Shown here: positions 41,480 through 50,153 of the stretch, piece after piece | Numbering within the stretch: the first letter of the stretch is position 1 | How the letters are laid out: every line of letters begins with the position of its first letter | Assembly: GCF_012641395.1 (NCBI RefSeq) | Contig: NZ_JABAIH010000012.1 | Coordinates: 1 to 64,000 of the forward strand | Direction of reading: 5' to 3' | Source of the DNA: Rhizobium sp. P32RR-XVIII | Lineage (GTDB): Bacteria > Pseudomonadota > Alphaproteobacteria > Rhizobiales > Rhizobiaceae | Length of the DNA: 64,000 bases | Position numbers and translations under genes: made by a program | The notes under the pieces: generated by a model | What the model was told of the DNA's origin: nothing | The model's database searches: none | Seen by the model: the letters and a program-made list of their open reading frames with translations, nothing else

Positions 41480-42442
41480 TCAGTAGCCGAGGCCCTTCTT
41501 GGACTCGTAGACCTTCATCGGATCGTCAGCCTGCGTGTAGAGCTTCGATTCCGTCTGGATCCACTTCGGCGGCTCCTTCTTGTCCTTCAGGTAGGCGTCG
41601 AGCACATCGAATGCCGGGCCAGCCATGTTCGGTGTGAGCTCGACCGTCGCATTGGCTTCGCCTGCTGCCATCGCCTGGAAGATATCCGGAACCGAGTCGA
41701 TCGAGACGACGAGGATGTCCTTGCCGGGTTTCAGGCCAGCTTCCTTGATCGCCTGGATGCCGCCGACAGCCATGTCGTCGTTATGGGCGTAGAGGGCGCA
41801 GATGTCCTTGCCGCCATTCTCGGCCTTCAGGAAGCTTTCCATGACTTCCTTGCCTTTCGCGCGGGTGAAGTCACCCGTCTGGCTGCGAACGATCTTGAAG
41901 TTGTCATGGCCGGCAATGGCTTCCTCGAAGCCCTTCTTGCGGGCGATCGCCGGCGAGGAACCGGTGGTGCCCTGGAGCTCGACGACGTTGCACTTCTTGT
42001 CGCCGACATTCTTGACGAGCCAGTCGCCCGCGACCTTGCCTTCATGAACCTGGTCGGAGGTAACGGCCGTCAGGTAGAGGTCTTCCGGAGCCTTGATCGT
42101 ACGGTCGAGAAGGATGACCGGAATTTCGGCTTCCTTGGCTTCCTTCAGAACGTCGTCCCAACCGGTTTCAACGACCGGTGCGAGGAAAATGGCGTTGACG
42201 CCCTGGGCGACGAAGGAGCGGATCGCCTTGATCTGATTCTCCTGCTTCTGCTGGGCGTCCGAAAATTTCAGGTCAACGCCGCGCTTTTCGGCTTCCTGCT
42301 TCGTCACCGTCGTTTCAGCAGCGCGCCAGCCTGATTCCGAGCCGATCTGCGAAAAGCCCACGACGAGTTGGGCCGCAGACGCGGAACCGAACATGCAGGC
42401 AGCCAGAACCGTGGCACTCAAAAGTGCAGTTTTCAACTTCAT
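41480..42442 (-). CDS. ytfQ: sugar ABC transporter periplasmic binding protein (YtfQ-type)
   Basis: A 320-residue periplasmic binding protein with signal peptide MKLKTALLSATVLAACMFGSASA. The mature start QLVVGFSQIGSESGWRAAET and blocks KAIRSFVAQGVNAIFLAPVV, IPVILLDRTIK, CNVVELQGTTGSSPA, ALYAHNDDMAVGGIQAIKEA are those of the galactofuranose-binding YtfQ group. It is the first gene of the Ytf-type operon; an AT-rich upstream region holds an imperfect dyad at 42493-42516 that may bind the operon's GntR protein. Confidence 0.9.
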   Translation of the reverse strand: MKLKTALLSATVLAACMFGSASAAQLVVGFSQIGSESGWRAAETTVTKQEAEKRGVDLKFSDAQQKQENQIKAIRSFVAQGVNAIFLAPVVETGWDDVLKEAKEAEIPVILLDRTIKAPEDLYLTAVTSDQVHEGKVAGDWLVKNVGDKKCNVVELQGTTGSSPAIARKKGFEEAIAGHDNFKIVRSQTGDFTRAKGKEVMESFLKAENGGKDICALYAHNDDMAVGGIQAIKEAGLKPGKDILVVSIDSVPDIFQAMAAGEANATVELTPNMAGPAFDVLDAYLKDKKEPPKWIQTESKLYTQADDPMKVYESKKGLGY

Positions 42443-42492
42443 GATTGTCTCTCCCAAATGCCGCTCCTCGCGGCTAGAGAGAAAAAATCATA

Positions 42493-42516
42493 TAGTATTA
42501 CTTTTGTAAATTGCTA
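42493..42516. promoter_or_regulatory. imperfect dyad upstream of the Ytf-type operon, candidate GntR operator
   Basis: TAGTATTAC ... GTAAATTGCTA: the outer TAG/CTA and the inner TTAC/GTAA are inverted, with one uneven position. It lies about 50 bases before the ytfQ start in a very AT-rich stretch. Weak evidence; listed because the operon encodes its own GntR regulator. Confidence 0.25.
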
Positions 42517-42541
42517 TTTTAGGATGCAGCGCAACAAAAAA

Positions 42542-42562
42542 GGCGCCCCGAACCGGAGCGCC
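42542..42562 (-). terminator. terminator of the BMP-type importer operon end
   Basis: On the minus strand GGCGC (42562-42558) pairs with GCGCC (42546-42542), with an inner CCGG/CGG extension, and a U tract follows from the A run at 42536-42541. It lies about 28 bases after the stop of the binding-protein gene at 42590. Confidence 0.65.
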
Positions 42563-42589
42563 TTGGCAGCAGCAAAAATACCTGCAGAA

Positions 42590-43660
42590 TTATTGCGGCA
42601 ACTTGTCGTCGACGCCTTCGACGTAGAAGTTCATGCCGAGCAGCGTGCCGTCATCAGCCTTCTCGCCGGCCTTCAGCCACGGAGTGCCGTCCTGTTTGTT
42701 GATCGGGCCGGTGAACGGATGCAGCTCGCCAGACTTGATCTTGGCCTCGGTCTCTTCGGCCATCTTCTTCACGTCATCCGGCATGTTGGTGTAAGGCGCC
42801 ATCTTTAGAATGCCGTCCTTCAGGCCGTCCCAGCTCTGTTCGGACTTCCAGGTACCGTCCAGAAGCGCGTGAATACGCTTGGAGTAGTAGTTGCCCCAGG
42901 TGTCGACGATAGCCGTCATCTGAGCTTTCGGGCCCGCTGCGATCATGTCCGATGCCTGACCGAAGGCATGGATGCCGCGCTCTTCGGCAACCTGCATCGG
43001 CGCGGTCGTGTCCGTGTGCTGCGTCAGCACGTCGACTCCCTGGTCAACCATCGCCTTGGCGGCGTCGGCTTCCTTGCCCGGATCGAACCACGTGTTGACC
43101 CAGATCACCTTGAGCTTGAAGTCCGGGTCGATCGACTTGGCGCCCTGTTCGAACGAGTTGATGCCCATCACCACTTCCGGAATCGGGAAGGAAGCGATGT
43201 AGGCGGCACCGTGGTTCTTCGAGGTCTTGGCGGCGATCTGGCCGAGAATGTAGCGGCCTTCATAGAAGCGCGAATTGTAGGTGGCGAGATTCGGGCCGGT
43301 CTTGTAACCCGTGCCATGCTCGAACTTCACTTTCGGGAACTTGGCGGCAACTTTTACCGTCGCATCCATGAAGCCGAAGGATGTGGTGAAGATCAGCTTG
43401 CAGCCCGAGCGAGCCAGGCGCTCGATAGCGCGTTCGGCATCCGGACCCTCAGGAACGTTTTCGAGGTACGGCGTTTCGATCTTGTCGCCGAACTCCTGCT
43501 GGACCTGCTGGCGGCCGAGATCGTGCGCCTGCGAGTATCCGCCGTCGGTGTGCGAACCGACATAGACGAAGCAGATCTTGGTCTTGTCTGCGGCATGGGC
43601 GGAACCGGCGCCAATAACCGCGGCTGCCGACGCGGCGAGTGCGAGTGCTATTTTCTTCAT
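42590..43660 (-). CDS. BMP-family ABC transporter substrate-binding protein (nucleoside/purine type)
   Basis: A 356-residue exported binding protein of the basic-membrane-protein family. Signal peptide MKKIALALAASAAAVIGAGSAHA; mature start TKICFVYVGSHTDGGYSQAH; further blocks CKLIFTTSFGFMDATVKVAA, GAAYIASFPIPEVVMGINSF and VDVLTQHTDTTAPMQVAEER. Close relatives bind purine nucleosides or bases. It is last in the minus-strand order ATPase, permease, permease, binding protein. Confidence 0.9.
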   Translation of the reverse strand: MKKIALALAASAAAVIGAGSAHAADKTKICFVYVGSHTDGGYSQAHDLGRQQVQQEFGDKIETPYLENVPEGPDAERAIERLARSGCKLIFTTSFGFMDATVKVAAKFPKVKFEHGTGYKTGPNLATYNSRFYEGRYILGQIAAKTSKNHGAAYIASFPIPEVVMGINSFEQGAKSIDPDFKLKVIWVNTWFDPGKEADAAKAMVDQGVDVLTQHTDTTAPMQVAEERGIHAFGQASDMIAAGPKAQMTAIVDTWGNYYSKRIHALLDGTWKSEQSWDGLKDGILKMAPYTNMPDDVKKMAEETEAKIKSGELHPFTGPINKQDGTPWLKAGEKADDGTLLGMNFYVEGVDDKLPQ

Positions 43661-43711
43661 GATAACCCCTGTTGGTTTGAAGATCTTCTGGAAACCCGTT
43701 TCTTTGTTCTT

Positions 43712-44629
43712 CTATCGCTCCGGCACGAAGGCCTTTCCAAGCGACGCGGGCGTATTGATCAACGTCGTACGCCGATTATGAGAAATGATGACGAGAACTA
43801 CAATAGTGGCCGCATAGGGCAGCATTGAAAGGAATTGCGCCGGAATGCCGATGCCCAAGGCCTGAGCGTGCAACTGCAAGATCGTGACCGCACCGAAGAG
43901 ATAGCCTCCGGCAAAGACGCGCCAGGGACGCCATGAGGCGAAGACCACGAGCGCGAGCGTGATCCAGCCTCGCCCCGATGACATGTTTTCCACCCATTGC
44001 GGCGTATAGACAAGCGAGAGCTGCGCGCCGGCGAGACCCGCGCAGGCGCCGCCGAAGATAACGGCCAGGTAGCGCGTGCGGATGACCTCTATGCCGAGCG
44101 TATGCGCCGAGGAATGGTTGTCGCCGATCGCGCGCAGCTTAAGGCCGCTTCGGCTGCGGAAGAGATACCAGCTGACACCGAAAAGAAGGGCGATAGAGAG
44201 ATAGAAGATGATATCCTGGCGGAACAGGGCTGGCCCCAACAAAGGGATTTCCGACAGGAAAGGAAAGGCGATCGGCGTCAGCCGGATACCGGGAACGCTG
44301 ACATAGGGCTCCCCCAGCATGCCGGACGCACCGAGCCCCAGGATCGTCAGCGCAAGCCCCGTCGCAACCTGATTGGTTACCAGAGTCAGCGTCAGAAAGC
44401 CGAAGAGAAGCGAGAACAAGGCGCCGGTAGCGATCCCAGCCAGCAACCCGACATAGGGCGAACCGGTGACTTGCGCAGCCGCGAAGGCGCCGACTGCGCC
44501 CATGATCATCATGCCCTCGACGCCGAGGTTCAAGACACCGGAGCGCTCGGCCACCAGTTCGCCAAGGGCAGCGATCACGAGAGGCGTGGAGGCCGTGATG
44601 ACGGTCAGCAGAATGGCTTCGAAAATCAT
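43712..44629 (-). CDS. BMP-type ABC transporter permease 2
   Basis: A 305-residue permease with about eight helices. The loop GELVAERSGVLNLGVEGMMI is the characteristic family segment; LFRSRSGLKLRAIGDNHSSA and ARYLAVIFGGACAGLAGAQL-like sequence follow. It overlaps permease 1 by four bases and is followed after 51 bases by the binding-protein gene. Together with the ATPase it forms the NupQ/YufQ-like half of a nucleoside importer. Confidence 0.88.
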   Translation of the reverse strand: MIFEAILLTVITASTPLVIAALGELVAERSGVLNLGVEGMMIMGAVGAFAAAQVTGSPYVGLLAGIATGALFSLLFGFLTLTLVTNQVATGLALTILGLGASGMLGEPYVSVPGIRLTPIAFPFLSEIPLLGPALFRQDIIFYLSIALLFGVSWYLFRSRSGLKLRAIGDNHSSAHTLGIEVIRTRYLAVIFGGACAGLAGAQLSLVYTPQWVENMSSGRGWITLALVVFASWRPWRVFAGGYLFGAVTILQLHAQALGIGIPAQFLSMLPYAATIVVLVIISHNRRTTLINTPASLGKAFVPER

Positions 44630-45726
44630 TCCGCTGCCTTTCCGACGACCGCCTGATGAACGCGCGACCAGACGATCCTGATCCTGTAGAAGATCAGCGT
44701 GTCGCAGGAGAGCACGAAGAAGAGCAAAAGCCCCTGGAAAACACGTGTCACCTTGTCCGATACTCCGATCGAAAGCTGCGCCGCCTCACCGCCGAGATAG
44801 GTCAGCGCCAGAACCAGACCCGAGGCGATGATGCCAAGCGGATTGAGACGCCCGAGGAAGGCGACGATGATAGCCGTAAAGCCGTAGCCAGGCGAAATCG
44901 CCGGCTGAAGGTGGCCGATCGAACCCGACACTTCCGAAATGCCGGCGAGACCGGCAAGCGCGCCGGAAAACAGGAAGCTGAACCAGATCATGCCCTTCGA
45001 GGAGAAGCCGGCAAACCGCCCTGCCCGCTCGGACTGGCCGAGCACGACAATTTCGAAGCCCCTCAGCGTATAGCGCATCATGAACCAGACGAGGATCGCG
45101 GCCAGGATCGCGAAGATGAAAGCCCAGTGGGCGCGTCCGGACTCTTCCCAAATAGCGGGGACGATCGCCTCCGGCGCGAAATCACGCGAAACCGGAAAAT
45201 TGAGGCCCTGCGGATCGCGCCAGGGACCGCGGATCAGCCAATCGAGGAAAAGCTGAGAGATATAGACCAGCATCAGCGAGGTCAGGATTTCATTTGTATT
45301 GAAATGCGCTTTCAGGAGCGCCGGGATGGCGGCGAAGAGCGCGCCGCCAATCGCGCCCATGATGAGCATCAGCGGCAGGACCAACGGCGAATGCCAGTCG
45401 TAGAAGACAATCGGCAAGATCGAGCCTACGATCGCACCCATCGTGAACTGGCCCTCGGCGCCAATATTCCAGTTGTTCGAGCGGTAGCAAACGGAAAGAC
45501 CGACGGCGATCAGGATCAGCGGTGCGGCCTTGATCGCCAGCTCGTGCAGCGACCAGACCTCGAGCAAAGGTTCGACGAAGAATGCATCCAACGCCTCGAC
45601 GGGGTCCTTGCCAAGCAGGCTAAACATGATGCTGCCTGCAATCAGCGTGAGGACCAATGCCAGGAGCGGCGAAACGAATCCGAAGAGTTTCGACGTCTGG
45701 GGTCGCTTCTCGAGTTCAATGCGCAT
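44626..45726 (-). CDS. BMP-type ABC transporter permease 1
   Basis: A 366-residue permease with a long N-terminal cytoplasmic/periplasmic part (KDPVEALDAFFVEPLLEVWS) and segments CYRSNNWNIGAEGQFTMGAI and FNTNEILTSLMLVYISQLFL, typical of the NupP/YufP group. I start at ATG 45726, which overlaps the end of the ATPase gene by 11 bases; five codons more are possible. Its stop overlaps permease 2 by four bases, so the genes are coupled. Confidence 0.88.
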   Translation of the reverse strand: MRIELEKRPQTSKLFGFVSPLLALVLTLIAGSIMFSLLGKDPVEALDAFFVEPLLEVWSLHELAIKAAPLILIAVGLSVCYRSNNWNIGAEGQFTMGAIVGSILPIVFYDWHSPLVLPLMLIMGAIGGALFAAIPALLKAHFNTNEILTSLMLVYISQLFLDWLIRGPWRDPQGLNFPVSRDFAPEAIVPAIWEESGRAHWAFIFAILAAILVWFMMRYTLRGFEIVVLGQSERAGRFAGFSSKGMIWFSFLFSGALAGLAGISEVSGSIGHLQPAISPGYGFTAIIVAFLGRLNPLGIIASGLVLALTYLGGEAAQLSIGVSDKVTRVFQGLLLFFVLSCDTLIFYRIRIVWSRVHQAVVGKAAE

Positions 45727-47290
45727 GGGCGATCTCCGCACCGGACCCGCTCTGATGCAGGCCGCCCATCAACAGGCCGATTTTCTCACGTGTCAGTTCG
45801 CCGGCAGGAAACGGCGGCGAGAGGCGTCCTTCCGAGATGACCGCGATTTCGGTCGCCACTTCGAATATCTCGTCGAGGTCCTGGCTGATGACGATGACGG
45901 CAGAGCCGGCGCGTGCGAGATCGACGAGCGCCTGACGAATGCGGCTCGCAGCACCTGCGTCGACGCCCCAGGTCGGCTGATTGACCACCAGAACCGCAGG
46001 CTGGCGATCCAGTTCGCGGCCGACGATGAACTTTTGAAGATTGCCGCCGGAGAGCGATCCGGCCGGTGGATCCTCGCCGCTCTTGCGAACATCCATGACT
46101 TCCGAGATGCGTCTTGCAGCGTTTTTCACGGCTCCGCGCCGGATCACTTTGAGGAAACCGCCTGCCAGGAAGGTCTTGCGATCCGACTGGCTGCGCGCGA
46201 GCACGAGGTTATCGGAGAGCCTCATGGTTGGAACGGCGGCGTGCCCGTGGCGCTCTTCCGGAACGAAGCCTGCGCCGAGCAGACGGCGGGCGGCGATGCC
46301 CTTTGTTCCGACGGGTTGCCTGCGGATGACGATCGCATCCGCAGAAGCCACCGGATACTCTCCGGACAGCGCGTCGAAGAGTTCGCCCTGCCCGTTTCCG
46401 GCGACACCGGCAATTGCCAGAATCTCACCGGAGCGAACGGCAAGCGATACATCCTTGAGCGGCATGGCAAAGGGCGTGCGAGGTGCGACCGAGAGGCCTG
46501 TCACCGCGAGCTGAACATCACCTGGATTGCCGCGATCGGGATGTGTTACGCTCGCCACGTCGGAACCCACCATCATTCTGGCGAGCGAACCGGGCGTCTC
46601 GCGCTTCGGATCGCAGATGCCCGTCACCCTGCCGTGGCGCAGCACCGTGGCGCGATCGCAAAGACGCTGCACCTCCTCGAGACGATGACTGATGTAGAGG
46701 ACAGAGCGGCCTTCCGCCTTCAACTTGAAGAGTGTTTCGAAAAGCTTGTCCGCCTCCTGCGGCGTCAGAACGGAAGTCGGCTCATCGAGAATGATCAGCT
46801 TCGGGTTCTGCAGCAGCGCGCGGACGATTTCGATGCGCTGGCGCTCGCCGACGGAAAGGTCGGCGACATGGGCGTGCGGATCGAGCGGCAGACCGTAGGC
46901 GCGCGACAGTGCTCTCGCCTCTTCGGCAATCCTGCCGATCGGAATTCTGTCATCGAGGGAAAGCGCGATGTTTTCGGCGACCGTCAGCGCCTCGAAAAGC
47001 GAGAAATGCTGGAAGACCATGCCGATGCCGAGTTTGCGGGCTTCTCCCGGAGAGTCGATCGCAACCGATTTTCCCGACCAAAAGATTTGGCCGCCGGTCG
47101 GTTCCAGGACGCCGAACAGCATCTTTACCAGCGTGGATTTTCCCGCGCCGTTTTCTCCCAGAAGCGCGTGAATTTCGCCTGGGGCAATATCGAGATCGAT
47201 TTCATTGCAGGCAGCAAAGCTACCGAAGAATTTCGTCAGCTTCTGAACCGACAGTAACGCACCGGACGACAGCGCATTCAATGACGACAC
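45716..47290 (-). CDS. BMP-type ABC transporter ATP-binding protein (two ABC domains)
   Basis: A 524-residue double ATPase. First domain: Walker A LLGENGAGKSTLVKMLFG, signature LSVGERQRIEIVRAL, Walker B LIILDEPTSVLTPQ. Second domain: degenerate Walker A (GVAGNGQGELFDAL), signature SLSGGNLQKFIVGREL and VVNQPTWGVDAG, where the usual DEP box reads NQP; this is common in nucleoside-type importers. It heads the operon. The upstream 43 bases to the quinone oxidoreductase stop hold no clear promoter. Confidence 0.92.
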   Translation of the reverse strand: MSSLNALSSGALLSVQKLTKFFGSFAACNEIDLDIAPGEIHALLGENGAGKSTLVKMLFGVLEPTGGQIFWSGKSVAIDSPGEARKLGIGMVFQHFSLFEALTVAENIALSLDDRIPIGRIAEEARALSRAYGLPLDPHAHVADLSVGERQRIEIVRALLQNPKLIILDEPTSVLTPQEADKLFETLFKLKAEGRSVLYISHRLEEVQRLCDRATVLRHGRVTGICDPKRETPGSLARMMVGSDVASVTHPDRGNPGDVQLAVTGLSVAPRTPFAMPLKDVSLAVRSGEILAIAGVAGNGQGELFDALSGEYPVASADAIVIRRQPVGTKGIAARRLLGAGFVPEERHGHAAVPTMRLSDNLVLARSQSDRKTFLAGGFLKVIRRGAVKNAARRISEVMDVRKSGEDPPAGSLSGGNLQKFIVGRELDRQPAVLVVNQPTWGVDAGAASRIRQALVDLARAGSAVIVISQDLDEIFEVATEIAVISEGRLSPPFPAGELTREKIGLLMGGLHQSGSGAEIAHAH

Positions 47291-47333
47291 GTTCCCCTCA
47301 TTTCTCTCTGCCGATCCGTCCGTTCCGGATCTT

Positions 47334-48311
47334 TCATGGAATCAGCAGGGTAGTTCCGGTAGTTCTTCTTGTTTCCAGATCCGTGTGAGCCCGTCCCACC
47401 TCACGCAATGGATAGGTTTGATTGACATTGATACGCACTTTGCCGCTTAGCACAACATCAAATAGCGCGTTTGCACAGGCGGTCAGTTCCTCGCGCGTCG
47501 CAATGTAGGTGAAAAGGGTCGGCCTCGTCGCAAAAAGCGAGCCCCTCTGCGCCAGCATTGCCATTGTGAAGTTCTCGATCGGGCCGGAGGATTGGCCGAA
47601 TGACACGAACAGGCCGCGCGGCTTCAGGCAGTCAAGCGATTGCGGAAAGGTGTCGCGGCCGATCGAGTCATAGACGACGTCCACGCCCTTGCTGGCGGTG
47701 ATTTCACGCACACGATCGAGAAAGTTTTCCGTCCGGTAATTGATGACGTGATCATAGCCGTGCTTGAGCGCGAGCTTCACCTTGTCTTCCGAGCCTGCGG
47801 TGCCGATCACCGTTGCCCCGAGCGCCTTTGCCCATTGCCCGGCAATGAGCCCGACGCCGCCTGCCGCAGCGTGAAACAGCAGGACGGTTTGCGGCCCCAC
47901 CTTGAAGGTCCGGTTCAGCAGATACTCGACGGTCATGCCCTTCAGCATCGCAGCCGCCGTCTCCAGACTAATGCCATCCGGCACCTTGACGAGATGCTTG
48001 GTCGCGACATTCCGTTCGACGCTATAGGCGCCATCGGCACCGGCATAGGCAACCCGATCGCCAACGGCGAAATCCGTCACACCCGGTCCGACCACGGTGA
48101 CGGTGCCTGCGGCTTCCTTGCCCGGAACGAAGGGAAGATGCGGTGCCTTGTAGGTGCCATCGCGGAAATACACGTCGATGAAGTTGAGGCCTATCGCGGC
48201 ATGCCTGATCTGCACCTCGCCGGCGGACGGCGGCGGCAGGTCGATATCGGCATATTCCAGAACCTCAGCTCCGCCATTGCGGCTGAATGCGATCGCCTGC
48301 GTCTTTGTCAT
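47334..48311 (-). CDS. qor: NADPH:quinone oxidoreductase (zinc-independent MDR family)
   Basis: A 325-residue medium-chain reductase that reduces quinones with NADPH. The start MTKTQAIAFSRNGGAEVLEY, NFIDVYFRDGTYKAPHLPFV and the nucleotide-binding VLLFHAAAGGVGLIAGQWAK with IGTAGSEDKVKLALKHGYDH are those of Qor. Zinc ligands are absent, as expected. It lies nine bases downstream of pcs on the same strand, so the two may be co-transcribed, although no functional link is evident. Confidence 0.92.
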   Translation of the reverse strand: MTKTQAIAFSRNGGAEVLEYADIDLPPPSAGEVQIRHAAIGLNFIDVYFRDGTYKAPHLPFVPGKEAAGTVTVVGPGVTDFAVGDRVAYAGADGAYSVERNVATKHLVKVPDGISLETAAAMLKGMTVEYLLNRTFKVGPQTVLLFHAAAGGVGLIAGQWAKALGATVIGTAGSEDKVKLALKHGYDHVINYRTENFLDRVREITASKGVDVVYDSIGRDTFPQSLDCLKPRGLFVSFGQSSGPIENFTMAMLAQRGSLFATRPTLFTYIATREELTACANALFDVVLSGKVRINVNQTYPLREVGRAHTDLETRRTTGTTLLIP

Positions 48312-48320
48312 ATGTGTCTC

Positions 48321-49049
48321 CTATTCGCTGCGGCCCAGCGCCGGGAAGAACTGCAGTACGGCGCCGATGCAATAGAGATAGATGCCGCTGATCACGAAGA
48401 GAACAACCGCCCATTGCGGCATGCTGAAATGCATGAGCAACGAATACATGCCGAGCGCCGACCAGAGAAAGAAGACCGCGAGATTGAGCGGCCGCAAGCG
48501 CTGGACGCGGACCGGATGCAGGAAATTGATCGGCAGGAAGGTGAGTATCACCGAGACGACCACGACGCTCAACGCGGTCGCGGCATCGGCACCGATGACG
48601 AAGAGCGTGAAGACGATCATGTTCCAGACGACGGGGAAGCCGGAGAAGAAATACTCATCCGTTTTCATGCCCATGTCGGCATAGTAGATGGCGCTCGAAA
48701 CGACGATCATCCCGGCCGCGACGAAAGACCAGGGCTCGCCGATCATGCCGCTCTGATACAATGCGAAAGCGGGCAGCAAGACGTAGGTCACATAATCGAT
48801 GATATTGTCGAGCGTGTCGCCCGACCAGTTGGGCAGGACTTCCTTTACGCGCACCTTGCGCGCGATCGGGCCATCGACCCCGTCGACGAGCAGAGCGAGA
48901 CCCAGCCACCAGAACATATCGATGAAACGATGCTCGGCGGCGGCGACCACGCCGAGAAAGGCAAGGAAGGAGCCGGATGCCGTCAAAATATGGACGGAAA
49001 ACGCGCGTATTTCTGCATAAGGAACGCGCTTGTAGTTGAAAATCTTCAT
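48321..49049 (-). CDS. pcs: phosphatidylcholine synthase
   Basis: Condenses choline with CDP-diacylglycerol to phosphatidylcholine in one step, a route mostly found in rhizobia and some other host-associated bacteria. The 242-residue membrane protein has the modified CDP-alcohol phosphotransferase motif with Asp59-Gly60, Ala63-Arg64, then 12 residues, Gly77, Asp81 and Asp85 (DG-x2-AR-x12-G-x3-D-x3-D), the spacing described for Pcs. About seven to eight helices follow. ATG 49049 gives MKIFNYKRVPYAEIRAFSVH. It diverges from the fpr gene across 244 bases. Confidence 0.95.
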   Translation of the reverse strand: MKIFNYKRVPYAEIRAFSVHILTASGSFLAFLGVVAAAEHRFIDMFWWLGLALLVDGVDGPIARKVRVKEVLPNWSGDTLDNIIDYVTYVLLPAFALYQSGMIGEPWSFVAAGMIVVSSAIYYADMGMKTDEYFFSGFPVVWNMIVFTLFVIGADAATALSVVVVSVILTFLPINFLHPVRVQRLRPLNLAVFFLWSALGMYSLLMHFSMPQWAVVLFVISGIYLYCIGAVLQFFPALGRSE

Positions 49050-49100
49050 GTTTCCCCACCGCCTATCGCCGCTTAAAACCTGCAGGCGGCGTTTTGGCCT

Positions 49101-49182
49101 AATATGCATCCTTTGCTTCGCTTCGCCAGCGCAAAAGCAACATGGCGCACAGGCATTGAATCATGAGCATGACATGCATATT
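49101..49182. repeat. separated inverted repeat AATATGCAT / ATGCATATT in the pcs-fpr gap
   Basis: AATATGCAT at 49101-49109 and its exact reverse complement ATGCATATT at 49174-49182, 64 bases apart, lie between two divergent genes. They could be two sites for one DNA-binding protein acting on both promoters. No known consensus recognised. Confidence 0.3.
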
Positions 49183-49293
49183 TCCTCTTGGTAGCGCGCC
49201 GGAGAATGGATTGCCTTTAACTTCAGGCGGATTTGTAATATCTGCCTCGCATCCGCACGATCATCCGACGAATACGGGATCCGATTAAGAAAA

Positions 49294-50106
49294 ATGAACG
49301 CTCCTGCAAAGACTGAAGATTTCGCCTCCGCCATCCCGGCAAATGTCTATGCCGAGAAGGTGCTGAGCGTCACGCATTATACCGACCGGCTCTTCCGCTT
49401 CACGATGACCCGGCCGCAGGGGTTCCGTTTCCGCTCGGGCGAGTTTGCGATGATCGGCCTGATGGTCGAAGGCAAGCCGGTGTTCCGCGCCTATTCGATC
49501 GCAAGCCCGGCCTGGGCCGAAGAACTCGAATTCTTCTCGATCAAGGTGCCGGACGGGCCGCTGACATCGCATCTTCAGGCTATCAAGCCGGGCGACCAGG
49601 TCCTGATGCGCAAGAAGCCGACGGGCACGCTGGTTCTCGACGCCCTCACCCCCGGCAGGCGGCTCTACATGTTCTCGACCGGAACAGGCATTGCCCCCTT
49701 CGCCAGCCTTATCCGCGACCCGGAAACCTACGAGAAGTATGAGGAAGTGATCCTCACGCACACGACCCGCGACGTCGCCGAGCTGAAATACGGCTTCGAC
49801 CTTGTTGATGAAATCCGCAATGATGAACTGCTGAGCGAAATCGTCGGCGATAAGCTGCGCCACTATGCGACCGTGACGCGTGAGGATTTCGAGCGCACCG
49901 GCCGCATCACCGATCTGATTTCCTCCGGCAAGCTTTTCACGGATCTCGGCGTTCCGGCGCTCGACCCGGCAATCGACCGGGGCATGATCTGCGGCTCATC
50001 CGCCATGCTGAAGGACACCAAGGAACTTCTGGAAAAAGCGGGCCTTGAAGAAGGCGCCAACAGCAAACCCGCCGAATTCGTCATCGAACGCGCCTTTGTC
50101 GGCTGA
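49294..50106 (+). CDS. fpr: ferredoxin--NADP(+) reductase
   Basis: A 270-residue flavoprotein that passes electrons between NADPH and ferredoxin or flavodoxin. FAD contact RAYSIASPAW lies near residue 68, the NADP loop FSTGTGIAPFASLIRDPETY near 128, and the C-terminal CGSSAMLKDTKELLEKAGLE-type block precedes the end ERAFVG. It belongs to the bacterial Fpr group often involved in oxidative-stress responses. The ribosome site is weak (TTAAGAAAA). It has its own terminator at 50129-50150. Confidence 0.95.
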   Translation: MNAPAKTEDFASAIPANVYAEKVLSVTHYTDRLFRFTMTRPQGFRFRSGEFAMIGLMVEGKPVFRAYSIASPAWAEELEFFSIKVPDGPLTSHLQAIKPGDQVLMRKKPTGTLVLDALTPGRRLYMFSTGTGIAPFASLIRDPETYEKYEEVILTHTTRDVAELKYGFDLVDEIRNDELLSEIVGDKLRHYATVTREDFERTGRITDLISSGKLFTDLGVPALDPAIDRGMICGSSAMLKDTKELLEKAGLEEGANSKPAEFVIERAFVG

Positions 50107-50128
50107 TGGTCTTTGCACGAATTGATGA

Positions 50129-50153
50129 ACGGCTCCGGAGACGGAGCCGTTTT
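50129..50153 (+). terminator. terminator of fpr
   Basis: ACGGCTCC (50129-50136) pairs with GGAGCCGT (50143-50150) around six bases, followed by TTTCATTT. It reaches the stop codon of the convergent GntR gene. Confidence 0.75.

Noticed and set aside
45716..47290. Loss of function in the ABC ATPase because the second Walker A and DEP box are degenerate
   Set aside because: This is the normal state of the second domain in nucleoside- and sugar-type double ATPases.
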